From positions 1-64,000 of the forward strand of contig JAJPHF010000147.1 of the NCBI GenBank assembly GCA_021325365.1: DNA of 64,000 bases. Reading direction: 5' to 3'. The notes beneath the pieces are model-generated. The model was not told where the DNA came from. It did no database searches and saw only the letters and a program-made list of their open reading frames with translations. Positions 52,012-62,477 of the stretch are shown here, piece by piece (positions within the stretch are counted from its first letter, which is position 1; each line of letters begins with the position of its first letter). The position numbers and the translations under genes are program-made. This stretch comes from Pseudomonadota bacterium (GTDB lineage: Bacteria > Chloroflexota > UBA6077 > JAJPHF01).

Positions 52012-53529
52012 CTAGCGGGCGCGATCTGGGGCGGCGGTGGGCAAGGCCGCGGGCGCGGGGAGTAGCGCGACTACCGCCAGTCCCAGCAGCGCGGCGCCAA
52101 GGTAGAGCCAGAATACCAGGTGCAGCCCATTGATCAGCACGTCGGCGAGCACGCGCGCCTGGTCCGGCGGCAGGGCGACGCGCGTGGCCGGGTCGAGCAA
52201 GGCGTTGAGCATGCCGACGCCCGGCCCGGCCAAATCCGCCTCCGGCGTGGTGGCGATGCCCGCGGCGCGCAACCCGCTCGCGACCGCCGCGCTCAGCACG
52301 GCGCCTTGGAGGCTTACCCAGAGCGTACCGCCCATCGACTGAAAGAACTGGAGGGTGCCGGTGATGGCGCCGCGCTGCGCCCACTCGACCGCACCCTGCG
52401 CCGTCACGATGAGCGTCGTCCAGGTCACGCCCATGCCGACGCCCACGATCGTGCCCGCGGCGACGACCAGCGGCAGCGGAGTGTCGAGCGCGAGTCGTGT
52501 GAGCACCACGCCGCCGCCGCTCAGCAGGGTCATGCCGCCGAGCGCCGCGCCACGGTAGCCCCGCCGCACGAGGACCCGGCCCACGGCGATGCTGCCCGCC
52601 GTCCAAGCCAGCGACACGGCGCCGGTTACCCACGCCACGTCCTCGGGCGTACCGCCCTGCGCGCCCTGCACGAGCAGCGGCAGGTAGGTCGAGGTGCTGA
52701 TCACGCAGGCGCCGAGGATCGCCGCGGCCACGCTGGCCAGTCCCAGCAGGCGGCGCCGCAGCAGGGCGTAGGGCACCACGGGCTCGGGCGTTCCCGTCTC
52801 AACCCACGCCAGCAGCGTCAGGGCGATCGCGCTCACGCCGAAGCAGGCGAGTACAAGCGGCGCCGCGAAGCCGCGCTGGCCGCCCTCGACGAGGCCGAGT
52901 AACAGCGCGGCGATGCCGATGGTGAGCAGCGCGGCGCCCGCGTAGTCCACCCGTCGGGCGTGACGCTCGACGTGCTCGTGGACCGTGAGGGCCAGAATCG
53001 TGCCGGCGAGTAGCCCAATCGGCAGGTTGATCCAGAACACCCATCGCCAGGAGGCATACGACACGATCAGGCTACCCGCGACGGGGCCGAGAACAGCGGC
53101 GACGCCCCAGACTGTCGAAATGAGGCCCTGGATCTTGGGCCGGTCCCGACCAGGGAACAGGTCGCCCGCGAGGGTGGCCACCAGGGTCATGAGGCCGCCC
53201 GCGCCAAGGCCCTGCATGGCGCGGGCGGCGATTAGCAGCTCCATCCGCGGCGCGAGGCCGCAGAGCGCCGAGCCTAGTAGGAAGACGCTCATGGCGACCA
53301 GGAACAGCGGCTTGCGGCCATATACGTCGGCGAGCCGCCCGTAGACCGGCACGGTGGTCGTGGAGGTGAGCAGGTAACCCGCGACGACCCAGCTGTAGAG
53401 CGCCAGGCCGCCCAGCTCGCCGACGATTGTCGGCATGACGGTGGCGACGATGGTAACGTCCATCGCCGACACTAGGGCGGTGACCAGCAGCGCGGCGGTG
53501 GGCGCAAGGCGTCCGGGCGGTAGCTTCAT
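52012..53529 (-). CDS. MFS drug exporter, DHA2 (EmrB/QacA) family
   Basis: A 505-residue, 14-helix transporter; CGAGGAGCC precedes ATG 53529. Motifs: LVTALVSAMDVTIVATVMPTI (helix 1, DHA2 motif D1), GRLADVYGRKPLFL (motif A), AARAMQGLGAGGLMTL (motif B) and GPVAGSLIVSYASWRWVFWINLPIG (motif C), as in EmrB/LfrA proton-drug antiporters. It ends 480 bases before the adaptor region and is probably a separate unit. Substrate unknown. Confidence 0.94.
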   Translation of the reverse strand: MKLPPGRLAPTAALLVTALVSAMDVTIVATVMPTIVGELGGLALYSWVVAGYLLTSTTTVPVYGRLADVYGRKPLFLVAMSVFLLGSALCGLAPRMELLIAARAMQGLGAGGLMTLVATLAGDLFPGRDRPKIQGLISTVWGVAAVLGPVAGSLIVSYASWRWVFWINLPIGLLAGTILALTVHEHVERHARRVDYAGAALLTIGIAALLLGLVEGGQRGFAAPLVLACFGVSAIALTLLAWVETGTPEPVVPYALLRRRLLGLASVAAAILGACVISTSTYLPLLVQGAQGGTPEDVAWVTGAVSLAWTAGSIAVGRVLVRRGYRGAALGGMTLLSGGGVVLTRLALDTPLPLVVAAGTIVGVGMGVTWTTLIVTAQGAVEWAQRGAITGTLQFFQSMGGTLWVSLQGAVLSAAVASGLRAAGIATTPEADLAGPGVGMLNALLDPATRVALPPDQARVLADVLINGLHLVFWLYLGAALLGLAVVALLPAPAALPTAAPDRAR

Positions 53530-53603
53530 GGGCTCCTCGGTAGGTGTGCCGTGGCATCGTACCATATGGCGCTGCCCGCGCCGGCGGGCGAGGCGGGGCG
53601 CGG

Positions 53604-54125
53604 CTAGCCGACGTGCAGCAGGGCGATCAAGCCGAGCGCGCCGGCGCCGCCCAGCACGACCAGCACGTCCACGCGCGTGAAGGCAATGAGCGCGAAGGCC
53701 GCAGCGGCGATCGCCAGGTCGAGCGGCGAATGCACCGTTGCCAGCAAGATGAGATAACCCACGGCGAAAGTGAGGCCGATGGCACCCGCTTGGATGCCGC
53801 GTATTCCGGCGGCGACCGCCGCGATGCGCGCCAGCCGCGCATGCAGCCGTAACAGAATCAGGCTGGAGAAGGCCACGGTGCAGATGGCCAGCGTCGCCGC
53901 GACGGCGCCCGCGAGCCCGGCGACGAAGTAGCCGATCGGCAGGACGAACAGCCCGTTTGGCCCCGGCGTGATGCGACCGATCGCGATAGCGGTGGCGAAG
54001 TCCTGATCGCTGAGCAAGGGCCGCTGTCGTGTTAGCTCGTCCTGCAGGATGGGCAGCGGCTGGGAGCCGCCCCACGACAGGATCGACGCCTTGAAGAAGA
54101 TCAGGAACAGGTTGGCGAGGTCCAC
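53604..54125 (-). CDS. Chromate transporter ChrA, C-terminal half (short-chain)
   Basis: A 173-residue membrane protein of the chromate ion transporter (CHR) family. FKASILSWGGSQPLPILQDEL and AIGRITPGPNGLFVLPIGYFVAG match the FGGG and PGP motifs of one CHR domain. GTG 54125 is immediately after the stop of the partner half. Short-chain CHR proteins work as pairs with opposite topology in the membrane. Chromate efflux is the family activity; other anions are possible. Confidence 0.9.
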   Translation of the reverse strand: MDLANLFLIFFKASILSWGGSQPLPILQDELTRQRPLLSDQDFATAIAIGRITPGPNGLFVLPIGYFVAGLAGAVAATLAICTVAFSSLILLRLHARLARIAAVAAGIRGIQAGAIGLTFAVGYLILLATVHSPLDLAIAAAAFALIAFTRVDVLVVLGGAGALGLIALLHVG

Positions 54126-54842
54126 CTAGGGCTCCTCGATGCCGGTCGGTGGTATGGTCGGCTCGGGGGTCGGCGCGGAGCCGGGCGCGAGCTGGTACAG
54201 CACGGCCCCCAGCACGCCCGCGACGACGACCGCGAGCACTGACGATACCTCCAGCAGCCCCATCAGCGTGAAGCCACCGCCGATCAGGAACAGCGTCACC
54301 AGCCGCGTGCGGCCGCGCTCGTCCTGCATCGTGTCACGCGCTAGCCGGTAGCTCACGGCGATCGTCATGCCGGCCGTCGCCGGCAGGATGCCGTTGATCA
54401 CCGCGGCACCGAGGGGGTTCGCCCGCAGGCTCAAGAAGAAGACGGTGAACACGATCGTGATGAGGCAGGACGGCAAGACCAGCCCGAGCAGCGCGACCAC
54501 GGCGCCCGCCATGCCGCGCAGCACGTGGCCGATCAGCGCGGCCTGTGCCAGCAGGTGCGCACCAGGGTACATGCGGCTGAGCGCGAAGGTGAAGGCGAAC
54601 CCGCGGGCATCCAGCCAGCGGCGGCGCTCGATCATCTCCTGCTGCATTAGGACGAGCGTAGTGGCTCCGCCGCCGAAGGACAGCAAGCCAACCCGCGCAA
54701 ACGCCAGGAACAGGGCCGGCAAGGCCACAGGGCGCTCGGCGCTCAGCGCGGGATACCGCGCCTGCGCGGAACGCTGATCGTCGATGGTTGCGGGCTGAGC
54801 CGAGGACGCAGGCGGCAGGGGGTTCGGGGGCCGGCCGTCCAT
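54126..54842 (-). CDS. Chromate transporter ChrA, N-terminal half (short-chain)
   Basis: A 238-residue CHR-domain protein: FLAFARVGLLSFGGGATTLVLMQQEMIERRRWLD and FALSRMYPGAHLLAQAALIGHVL (PGP degenerate to PGA). About 50 N-terminal Pro/Ser-rich residues and an acidic/Pro tail are extra. It starts 3 bases after the guaB stop and directly abuts the second ChrA gene, so guaB and the ChrA pair form one transcript, an unusual combination. Confidence 0.9.
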   Translation of the reverse strand: MDGRPPNPLPPASSAQPATIDDQRSAQARYPALSAERPVALPALFLAFARVGLLSFGGGATTLVLMQQEMIERRRWLDARGFAFTFALSRMYPGAHLLAQAALIGHVLRGMAGAVVALLGLVLPSCLITIVFTVFFLSLRANPLGAAVINGILPATAGMTIAVSYRLARDTMQDERGRTRLVTLFLIGGGFTLMGLLEVSSVLAVVVAGVLGAVLYQLAPGSAPTPEPTIPPTGIEEP

Positions 54843-54845
54843 GGC

Positions 54846-56323
<1,478 letters not shown>

Positions 56324-56336
56324 TCAGGGCCGCAGA

Positions 56337-56342
56337 ATTATA
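56337..56342 (-). promoter_or_regulatory. -10 box GGTATAAT of guaB
   Basis: The minus strand reads TTTGGTATAATTC, with a start point expected near 56330, about 35 bases before the guaB ATG. Extended -10 style (GG before TATAAT) with no clear -35, as at rpsP. Confidence 0.6.
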
Positions 56343-56401
56343 CCAAAGGCGGCTGGCCTCCCCGTTGCGAGCGCCAGCCGCCAGGGTCCGCCGCGGCGGA
56401 T

Positions 56402-57049
56402 TTACGGCGCGGCGGCGTTGCCGCCCGCCGGCGCTGTCGTTACGGTCGCCGGGGCATCGGCGGGCGTCACACTGCCGGCGGCGGGCGTGGCCGGGGCGGC
56501 GGGGTTACCGTTGCCTGCCGCCGCGGCCGGGAGCGCGGCGGTATTTGCCGCGGCGGCCTCCGTCGCGTCCTGCGAGACGCTGTCGCCGCCGTTCGCCGGT
56601 GAACTGGACGCGACGCTCTCGTCCGCGGCCGGCGTCGCGGCTGGCTCGGACGCGCTGGCCGCCGCCTCGGGGCCGGGCGCCGCGACGGCCCGCAATGGCC
56701 CGCCGTCGGTCTCGACGCGCGGCGTAGCGGGCGCCGCCTCGGCCACCGCCAGGGGTACCGGCTCCGTGTCGGCCACGGGATCTAGCGGTACGCGCACGGG
56801 CATGGCGATTGGCCCTTGGAACGTGTCCTCCCGTGCCGGAGGCGCTCCCCATCCGCCCAGGCTGCGCACGCCGTTCACGAAACCGCCGAGCCACGGCTGT
56901 GCCGCCCGGTCCACCGCCAGCGCGCCGGCCAGCCCCCCGAGCATCAGAAGGACGATTGCCGCGACGAGGGTGATTGGCGGGCCGGGACGGGATGCGCGGA
57001 CTCGGAAGCTGCGCGTGGCCGCCGCCGGCACGAGCGAAGATGATTGCAT
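56402..57049 (-). CDS. Single-pass membrane protein with low-complexity tail
   Basis: A 215-residue protein; AGGAGGTGCAC precedes ATG 57049. A basic N-terminus, one membrane helix (ITLVAAIVLLMLGGLAGALAV, about 26-47), a short conserved-looking stretch (AAQPWLGGFVNGVRSLGGW) and then about 140 Ala/Pro/Thr/Glu-rich residues without predicted structure. Function unknown. It is upstream of guaB on the same strand. Confidence 0.65.
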   Translation of the reverse strand: MQSSSLVPAAATRSFRVRASRPGPPITLVAAIVLLMLGGLAGALAVDRAAQPWLGGFVNGVRSLGGWGAPPAREDTFQGPIAMPVRVPLDPVADTEPVPLAVAEAAPATPRVETDGGPLRAVAAPGPEAAASASEPAATPAADESVASSSPANGGDSVSQDATEAAAANTAALPAAAAGNGNPAAPATPAAGSVTPADAPATVTTAPAGGNAAAP

Positions 57050-57244
57050 GTGCACCTCCTGACGCTCGTCATTATAGAAACGGCGTTGGCGTGCGGCGCT
57101 TGCAGGGCCGTCACAATGGCAGTTTCGGCAGCCTATGTAACGTTTCCGTGCCGGCTGCGTTCGATATGGTAGGAGGACCATGGACCGTCGGGGGAGCTCG
57201 ACGGTCGTGTGGCGGGGCCGCGGCGCGACAGGACGTTGGGGATC

Positions 57245-57703
57245 ATGAGCGGGGCGGTGCGGACGCAGGGCCGAAGCCGGTGGGTCTGGCGAGACCGGCG
57301 GCGTGCCGCGCTCGTCGTCTGCGCGGTAGTGATGGTGGCTCTGGGCTGGCCCGGCGCTCCGGCGCGCGCGCAAGGCCCAACCGTGGTCGTGGAGCAGGTG
57401 CTGGCCGCGGGCGCCGGCGGGCTCGTGAGTGCGCCTCTGGATCCCTCACGGCGTTATAGCCTGCTGGTCCTCGCGGCGCCCGACGGCGCGCCCTTCCATG
57501 GCAGCTACTCGCAGAACTGGTTCGCCCGCGACGGCGCCCGTCGCGCGGGCAGCAGCGATGGCCCACTTAGCGGGCGGGCGCCCTGGGAGCAGGAGCTGCA
57601 GCCGCCCGCGCCGGCCCTCGCGCAATGGACGTTCGCCGCCGGGCTCTGGAACGACGGCACCACCTCGCTCGTCGTTCGCATCCTCGACCACGGGCCGCGC
57701 TAG
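57245..57703 (+). CDS. Small secreted protein of unknown function
   Basis: A 152-residue protein from ATG 57245 (TTGGGG upstream); GTG 57209 is an in-frame alternative. Sec signal with RRRAALVVCAVVMVALGW and cleavage near ARAQ. The mature part (LLVLAAPDGAPFHGSYSQNWFARDG, WTFAAGLWNDGTTSLVVRILDHG) is Trp/Gly-rich and looks beta-structured. No family recognised. Confidence 0.65.
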   Translation: MSGAVRTQGRSRWVWRDRRRAALVVCAVVMVALGWPGAPARAQGPTVVVEQVLAAGAGGLVSAPLDPSRRYSLLVLAAPDGAPFHGSYSQNWFARDGARRAGSSDGPLSGRAPWEQELQPPAPALAQWTFAAGLWNDGTTSLVVRILDHGPR

Positions 57704-57919
57704 CGTCGGACCCGGCGCTCGGTCGCCACTCCACGCGGCTCGGTCTTCCCCCGCTCGGCACCACGCGTCGTGCCGTATACCGACCGCGCCAAGAGCCGAA
57801 CCCGCTTGTGCCACGTGGTAGAGTGTTCTCATGGAGGCGACCCGGCCGACTGGCGGCAGGCTGTCAACTCGTCGGTGGTGGCCCGCCAGGCGATAACACA
57901 TACGAACTAAGGACGCGTC

Positions 57920-58099
57920 ATGCAGTGCGAGGGCTGCGGGACGGAGATGACCGTCGAGGGGTCGCGCCCGGACGGCGTCGCACGGGACGAGCCGATCAAG
58001 TGGAAATGTCCACGGTGCGCGAGCTGGTGCCTGGCGGACGAGCACGACGAGGTGTACATGGCCGCCTGGCTGCTGGAAGGGCGCGAGTGGCCGCGCTGA
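57920..58099 (+). CDS. Small zinc-ribbon protein
   Basis: A 59-residue protein with AAGGA seven bases before the ATG. It begins MQCEGCGTEM and has KCPRCASWC after about 25 residues, giving two Cys pairs for one zinc. The C-terminal part (DEHDEVYMAAWLLEGREW) is acidic and helical. It lies 246 bases before the sigma factor gene on the same strand. Function unknown; protein or nucleic-acid contacts are typical for such ribbons. Confidence 0.7.
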   Translation: MQCEGCGTEMTVEGSRPDGVARDEPIKWKCPRCASWCLADEHDEVYMAAWLLEGREWPR

Positions 58100-58345
58100 T
58101 GGGCTGAGCGCGACCGCAAACGGGCTTGCTCGGGGCGCCGCGCCCGGTCGCGATCGGGGCGTTGCGCGCCGACCCTTGTGGTATTATTAGACGGGCTACC
58201 AACCCCAGCCCACGAGGACAGTAACTCACCGTACCGTCGACCGCCCGTGGGGCGCCGCCGGTGGCGGTTCCGGGTCGGCGCCCTGGCGCCCGTGCTCTGG
58301 CCGCGGCTGCCCCGGCAGGAGCGACCCCGAGCGGGAGGAGCAGGC

Positions 58346-59611
58346 ATGGTAGATCCTCTGGCGCACCGCCCGTCCGCGCCCGAGATCGACGAGTTGGTGG
58401 ACAAGGCGCACGAGTCTGGGTCCGTGACGCCGGAAGAGATCGCGCGGACGGCCGCGGAGATCGGCGTCACCGCGCCGCAGGTGTGGCGCGAGCTGGAGAA
58501 CCGCGGTGTGCCGTTGCCTGGCGGCACGCTCAATGGCGAGCACGATCCCGAGGAGCTCGAAGAGGTCGACGCGGCCGAGGACGAAGACGAGCTCGAGCCC
58601 GCGCATCTGGGAACGCCGGAGATCGAGGAGGACCTGCGCCCGGCACCCTTGATGGCTGCCGCCGAGTCGCTTGGCGAACACCCGCACGCTGAAGAAACCG
58701 TCGACGTTCCCGATGCGCCCGCCGCGATCTACCTGCGTGATATCAGCCGGGTAAGCCTGCTGACGGCCCAGCAAGAAGTCTCGCTGGCCAAGGAGATCGA
58801 GCAGGGCAACGAAGCCGCCGAGCTATTACGTCAGTTGCCGGCCGAGTCCAAGGAGGGCACCGATCTAATCGAGCGCCACCAGATCGGTAAAGAGGCACGA
58901 CGGCAGCTCACCGAGGCCAATCTCCGCTTGGTGGTCTCTGTCGCCCGCAAGTACATGGGGCGCGGCCTCCCGCTGCTCGACCTGATCCAAGAGGGCAACA
59001 TCGGCCTCCAGCGCGCGGTGGAAAAGTACGATTACCGCAAGGGCTATCGCTTCAGCACCTACGCCTACTGGTGGATTCGCCAGGCTGTCACGCGGGCCAT
59101 CGCCGACCAAGCGCGCACGATTCGCGTGCCCGTTCACATGATTGAGCTGATTGGCGATGTCTACCGGGTGAGCCGCGATCTTCAGCAGGAGTTGGGGCGC
59201 GAGCCGGAGCCAGATGAGATCGCGCAGGAGATGGGCACCTCGGCAGAGAAGGTACGCCAGATCATCCGGGCGGCCCGGCAGCCCATCTCCCTGGAGACTC
59301 CGGTCGGCGAGGAGGAAGAAAGCACCCTCGCCGATTTTATTGCCGACCGTGCCGCCCGGGCTCCCGCCGAGGCCGCCGCCCAGGAGTTATTGAAGGAGCA
59401 CGTCGAGGACGCGCTGCAGCAGCTTAGCGAGCGGGAGCGTGCCGTGCTCAAGATGCGCTTCGGGCTGATTGACGGGCGCGACCGGACGCTCGGGGAGATC
59501 GGTGAGGAGCTTGGCGTCAGCCGCGAGCGGGTGCGGCAGATCGAGGCCGAGGCGCTGGCGAAGCTGCGCCAGCCAAAGCTCCGGGCGAAGCTGCGCGAAT
59601 ATCTAGAGTAG
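58346..59611 (+). CDS. rpoD: Primary RNA polymerase sigma factor, sigma-70 family
   Basis: A 421-residue sigma factor. GGGAGGAGC precedes ATG 58346. An acidic N-terminal region (1-110) includes a helical 1.1-like part ([27 protein letters not shown]). Region 1.2 ([26 protein letters not shown]), region 2 ([60 protein letters not shown]), region 3 and region 4 ([29 protein letters not shown]) are complete. It is group 1 in type, probably the housekeeping factor. A TATTAT at 58182-58187 may be its -10, and a strong terminator follows. Confidence 0.94.
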   Translation: MVDPLAHRPSAPEIDELVDKAHESGSVTPEEIARTAAEIGVTAPQVWRELENRGVPLPGGTLNGEHDPEELEEVDAAEDEDELEPAHLGTPEIEEDLRPAPLMAAAESLGEHPHAEETVDVPDAPAAIYLRDISRVSLLTAQQEVSLAKEIEQGNEAAELLRQLPAESKEGTDLIERHQIGKEARRQLTEANLRLVVSVARKYMGRGLPLLDLIQEGNIGLQRAVEKYDYRKGYRFSTYAYWWIRQAVTRAIADQARTIRVPVHMIELIGDVYRVSRDLQQELGREPEPDEIAQEMGTSAEKVRQIIRAARQPISLETPVGEEEESTLADFIADRAARAPAEAAAQELLKEHVEDALQQLSERERAVLKMRFGLIDGRDRTLGEIGEELGVSRERVRQIEAEALAKLRQPKLRAKLREYLE

Positions 59612-59624
59612 AGGACAAGGAGTC

Positions 59625-59672
59625 GGAGATCGGGGCTACGATACGCAGCTCGTCGGCCGATCTCTATTATTC
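59625..59672 (+). terminator. Intrinsic terminator after the sigma factor gene
   Basis: GAGATCGG (59626-59633) pairs perfectly with CCGATCTC (59657-59664), followed by TATTATTCC. The 23-base loop can fold further. It begins 14 bases after the stop codon. Confidence 0.75.
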
Positions 59673-59691
59673 CCTGCCCCGGGCCCCCCGC

Positions 59692-59958
59692 TCACGCGCC
59701 TGCCCGCATGCGTTGGCGCTGGCGGTCGGCGCGGGCAGCGTTCACCAGCGCGGCGGCCTCGCGCGGGCTCAAGGTCTGCGCGTCGTCGAGGTACACAGGG
59801 CCGCCACAGCGGCTGCAGCGGCGTGCGGCCTTCCCCGACTGGACGTCACCATCGGTCGGCCTGAAGGCGAGGACGCGATCCGGGTGTGAGGTATCGGTGA
59901 TCACCTCGCCTGTGACGTAGCCGCAATAATAACACTTGAGATCAGCGCTAATCAGCAT
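59692..59958 (-). CDS. Zinc-ribbon protein, 88 residues
   Basis: ATG 59958 follows CAGGAGCAG. Two Cys pairs, CYYCG (residues 9-13) and CSRCG (about 51-55), form a zinc ribbon split by a 38-residue loop. The C-terminus (SPREAAALVNAARADRQRQRM) is a basic helix. No known family recognised. It is divergent from rpsP. Not related in sequence to the 59-residue zinc ribbon nearby beyond the Cys pairs. Confidence 0.7.
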   Translation of the reverse strand: MLISADLKCYYCGYVTGEVITDTSHPDRVLAFRPTDGDVQSGKAARRCSRCGGPVYLDDAQTLSPREAAALVNAARADRQRQRMRAGA

Positions 59959-60124
59959 CGTCTGCTCCTGCTCTGGCGTCCACTCCGTTTCGGGGGCTGA
60001 CCGGCCCGTGGCGGCCCCCTTGCCGCCGAGCAACTGTGTTGACCGCTGTTTGCAAGGTATGTGCCACGGCTGTGACGCGCGTCTCGCCGTGGCCGCCACG
60101 TCGCGGTGGCCCGCGCGCGTGCGG

Positions 60125-60130
60125 TATAAT
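60125..60130 (+). promoter_or_regulatory. -10 box GGTATAAT of the rpsP operon
   Basis: GCGGTATAATGCCG on the plus strand, about 95 bases before the rpsP start. It has the same GG-TATAAT context as guaB. No clear -35. Confidence 0.6.
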
Positions 60131-60224
60131 GCCGTATTCGCCGCTGTAGGTAACACGGGATCATCGTGCGGGCCGGCCCGCGCCAGGCGTCTGATCCGGT
60201 GGTCCCCACTGTAAGGAAGCAGGT

Positions 60225-60800
60225 ATGTTGCGAATTCGCCTGCGCCGCACGGGCGCTAAGAAGAAGCCGACCTATCGGGTGGTCGTGGCCGACGCCCGCG
60301 CCCCCCGCGACGGCGCGTTTCTGGACATCTTGGGGCACTACAACCCGCGCACCGAGCCGTCGACCGTAGTGATCGACGCGGCCAAGGCTCAGCGTTGGTT
60401 GGCGAATGGGGCCCAGCCGAGCGACCGCGTGGCGCGGCTGTTCAAGCGCGAGGGCATCGCGGGCGATGGCGCCGTGGCCGCCGCCGCAGCCCCGGCTGCC
60501 GAAAGTGTCGCCGAGGCCGAGGCCGCGCCAACGCGAGCCCGCGCCCGCCGCGCCGCGGCGCCGGCCGAGCCCGCCCCCCCAACGCCAAGCGCAAGCGTAG
60601 CCGGCACCGAAGCGCCGGCCGAGGCAGCCGAGGGGTCGGCGACTGGTGCGGCCGCCGAGGATGCGGCGGCCGCCAAGCGCCCCGCGCGCCGCCGCGCCAC
60701 TGGGCAGGGTGAAGGCGCGGAGCCGGTGGAGAGCGCCGAAGGCGAGTCCAGCGCGGGCGTACCGTCGTTGGACCGCGCGGCCACGAAGGAAGAGGCGTAG
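60225..60800 (+). CDS. rpsP: Ribosomal protein S16 with long C-terminal extension
   Basis: A 191-residue protein. Residues 1-85 are S16 ([42 protein letters not shown], then [25 protein letters not shown]), a small-subunit assembly protein. The other 106 residues are Ala/Pro/Glu/Arg-rich with two basic patches ([11 protein letters not shown] and [10 protein letters not shown]) and no predicted fold; usual S16 is 80-90 residues. GTAAGGAAGC precedes the ATG. It starts the rpsP-khpA-rimM-recO-dnaX run. Confidence 0.95.
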   Translation: MLRIRLRRTGAKKKPTYRVVVADARAPRDGAFLDILGHYNPRTEPSTVVIDAAKAQRWLANGAQPSDRVARLFKREGIAGDGAVAAAAAPAAESVAEAEAAPTRARARRAAAPAEPAPPTPSASVAGTEAPAEAAEGSATGAAAEDAAAAKRPARRRATGQGEGAEPVESAEGESSAGVPSLDRAATKEEA

Positions 60801-60804
60801 CGGG

Positions 60805-61032
60805 GTGAAAGAGCTCGTCGAATACGTGGCGCGCGGCCTGGTGGAGCATCCCGACCGGGTGAGCGTCGTGGAGATCCCAGAAGGGGGCGGGCTCATCTAC
60901 GAGCTGGAAGTCGCGCCCGAGGATATGGGGAAGGTGATCGGCCGCCAAGGGCGCATGATCAACGCCCTCCGCACGCTCGTCAAGGCGGCCGCCGTGCGGC
61001 GCGGCGTGCGCGTCAACGTGGAGGTCGTCTGA
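60805..61032 (+). CDS. khpA: KH-domain RNA-binding protein KhpA
   Basis: A 75-residue protein with GTG start, 4 bases after the rpsP stop. It consists of one KH domain with the GxxG loop in VIGRQGRMINALRTL. KhpA (YlqC) binds RNA and, in other bacteria, acts with KhpB in cell division and sRNA biology; it is normally encoded between rpsP and rimM, as here. Confidence 0.93.
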   Translation: MKELVEYVARGLVEHPDRVSVVEIPEGGGLIYELEVAPEDMGKVIGRQGRMINALRTLVKAAAVRRGVRVNVEVV

Positions 61033-61136
61033 GTCGCCCCGGCGGAGCTGAGGACCAGGGGCCAGGGGCCGAGAGCCAGGACTCAGCGCCCGAGCTGTCT
61101 CCTCCCCCAGCCCCCAGCCCTCAGCCGCCCGGCTTC

Positions 61137-61622
61137 GTGGCCGTCGCCCGCGTGCTCGCGCCCCACGGCATTCGGGGCGAGGTGAAGTGCGCGGTGCTCA
61201 CCGACTTTCCGCGTCGCTTTGCCGCGACTGCCCGCGTGTACCTCGGCCCGCAGCGGCAACCCTTCGCCGTGCAGCGCGCGCGCCTGCAAGGCCACTTCGT
61301 CCTGCTCAAGCTTGACGGGCTCGACTCCCGCGACGACGCGGAACGCTGGCGCAATGCCATCGTCCAGGTGCCGGCCGCGGAGCGCGTGCGTCTGCCTCGT
61401 GGGCACTATTTCTGGGAGGACGTCATCGGCCTGGAGGTTCGTGACGAGGCTGGGACGCATCTGGGGCGGGTACGCGATATCCTACAGACAGGCGCGAACG
61501 ACGTCTACGTAGTAGACACGCAGCCCGGCGAGCTGCTCATTCCGGCAATCAAAGACGTGGTAAAGCGCATCGATCCGGCGAAGGGCGAGATGACGGTACG
61601 GCTGCTAGAGGGAATGCGGTAG
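61137..61622 (+). CDS. rimM: Ribosome maturation factor RimM
   Basis: About 161 residues, starting at GTG 61137. The frame is open upstream through the 100-base gap after khpA but offers no better start and no ribosome site, so the N-terminus is uncertain. RimM domain: VARVLAPHGIRGEVKC, LTDFPRRF; then the PRC-barrel (FWEDVIGLEVRDEAGTHLGRVRDILQTGANDVYVV and LLIPAIKDVVKRID). It binds S19 and helps mature 30S subunits. The gap holds a GGGGCCAGGGGCC/CCCCCAGCCCCCAG-type simple repeat. Confidence 0.93.
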   Translation: MAVARVLAPHGIRGEVKCAVLTDFPRRFAATARVYLGPQRQPFAVQRARLQGHFVLLKLDGLDSRDDAERWRNAIVQVPAAERVRLPRGHYFWEDVIGLEVRDEAGTHLGRVRDILQTGANDVYVVDTQPGELLIPAIKDVVKRIDPAKGEMTVRLLEGMR

Positions 61623-61628
61623 GGGCCT

Positions 61629-62477
61629 ATGCGGCGGGTGCGGGTCTATACAACCGAAGCAATCGTTCTCAAGCGGCACAACCTGGGTGAGGCGGACCGC
61701 ATCCTCACGCTGTATACACCCGACGAGGGCAAGCTGCGCGCGGTGGCGAAGGGCGTGCGGCGCCCGGCGAGCCGCCTCGCGGGTCACCTGGAGCTGTTCA
61801 GTCTGACGCTGGTGCAGCTTGCCCGCGGCCGCGAGCTGGACGTGGTGGCACAAGCCGAGACGCGCGCCGCGTTCCGCACCGTCCGCGAAGACCTGGCGCG
61901 CACCTCGCAGGCATACTACGCTTTGGAGCTGGTCGACCGTTTTACCCCCGACCGGCTAGAGCACCGCGCGGTGTTTCACCTGCTGCGCGAGCTGCTGGAG
62001 GCACTGGACGCGCCGGCGCCGTCGCCGCTGGCGCTACAGTACTTCACGCTCCACACGCTGGCCGCACTCGGGTACCGGCCACAGCTCACGCAATGCGTGC
62101 TCTGCCGCGCCGAGATAGTCCCGGGACCCAATTACTTTAGCCAGCCGCTTGGGGGCGTCGCCTGCGTGGCGTGTGGGCCGAGCGAGCCGACGGCGCAGAG
62201 CATACCCGTGAACGTGCTGAAGGTGCTGCGCTTCCTCCAGCGCACGCCGTCGCTCGCGGCGGCGCGATTGGCGGTGGCCCCAGAGGTGCTGGGCGGCGCC
62301 GACGCGGTGCTGCGCGCCTATACCGAGTCGCTGATCGAGCGCCGCCTGCGCACCGGCGAGTTTCTCGACCGCCTACGCCTGGACGCGCGCCTGCGCGCCG
62401 CCGACCCTGGGCCTGCCGGACCTGTCGTTGCTAAGGCGGCGCCGGTCGAGCTGGCCGCCCCGGGTGCTGGCGCATGA
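61629..62477 (+). CDS. recO: DNA repair protein RecO
   Basis: A 282-residue protein, 6 bases after rimM. N-terminal OB fold (TTEAIVLKRHNLGEADRILTLYTPDEGKLRAVAKGVRR), a helical middle, and a zinc-finger-like part with CVLC and CVAC. RecO loads RecA through RecF/RecR and anneals ssDNA. The last 30 residues are Ala/Pro-rich. Its stop overlaps the dnaX start (ATGA). Confidence 0.93.
   Translation: MRRVRVYTTEAIVLKRHNLGEADRILTLYTPDEGKLRAVAKGVRRPASRLAGHLELFSLTLVQLARGRELDVVAQAETRAAFRTVREDLARTSQAYYALELVDRFTPDRLEHRAVFHLLRELLEALDAPAPSPLALQYFTLHTLAALGYRPQLTQCVLCRAEIVPGPNYFSQPLGGVACVACGPSEPTAQSIPVNVLKVLRFLQRTPSLAAARLAVAPEVLGGADAVLRAYTESLIERRLRTGEFLDRLRLDARLRAADPGPAGPVVAKAAPVELAAPGAGA

Noticed and set aside
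51921..52133. Small plus-strand frame opposite the MFS gene end
   Set aside because: Most of it is antisense to the MFS gene and it has no ribosome site.
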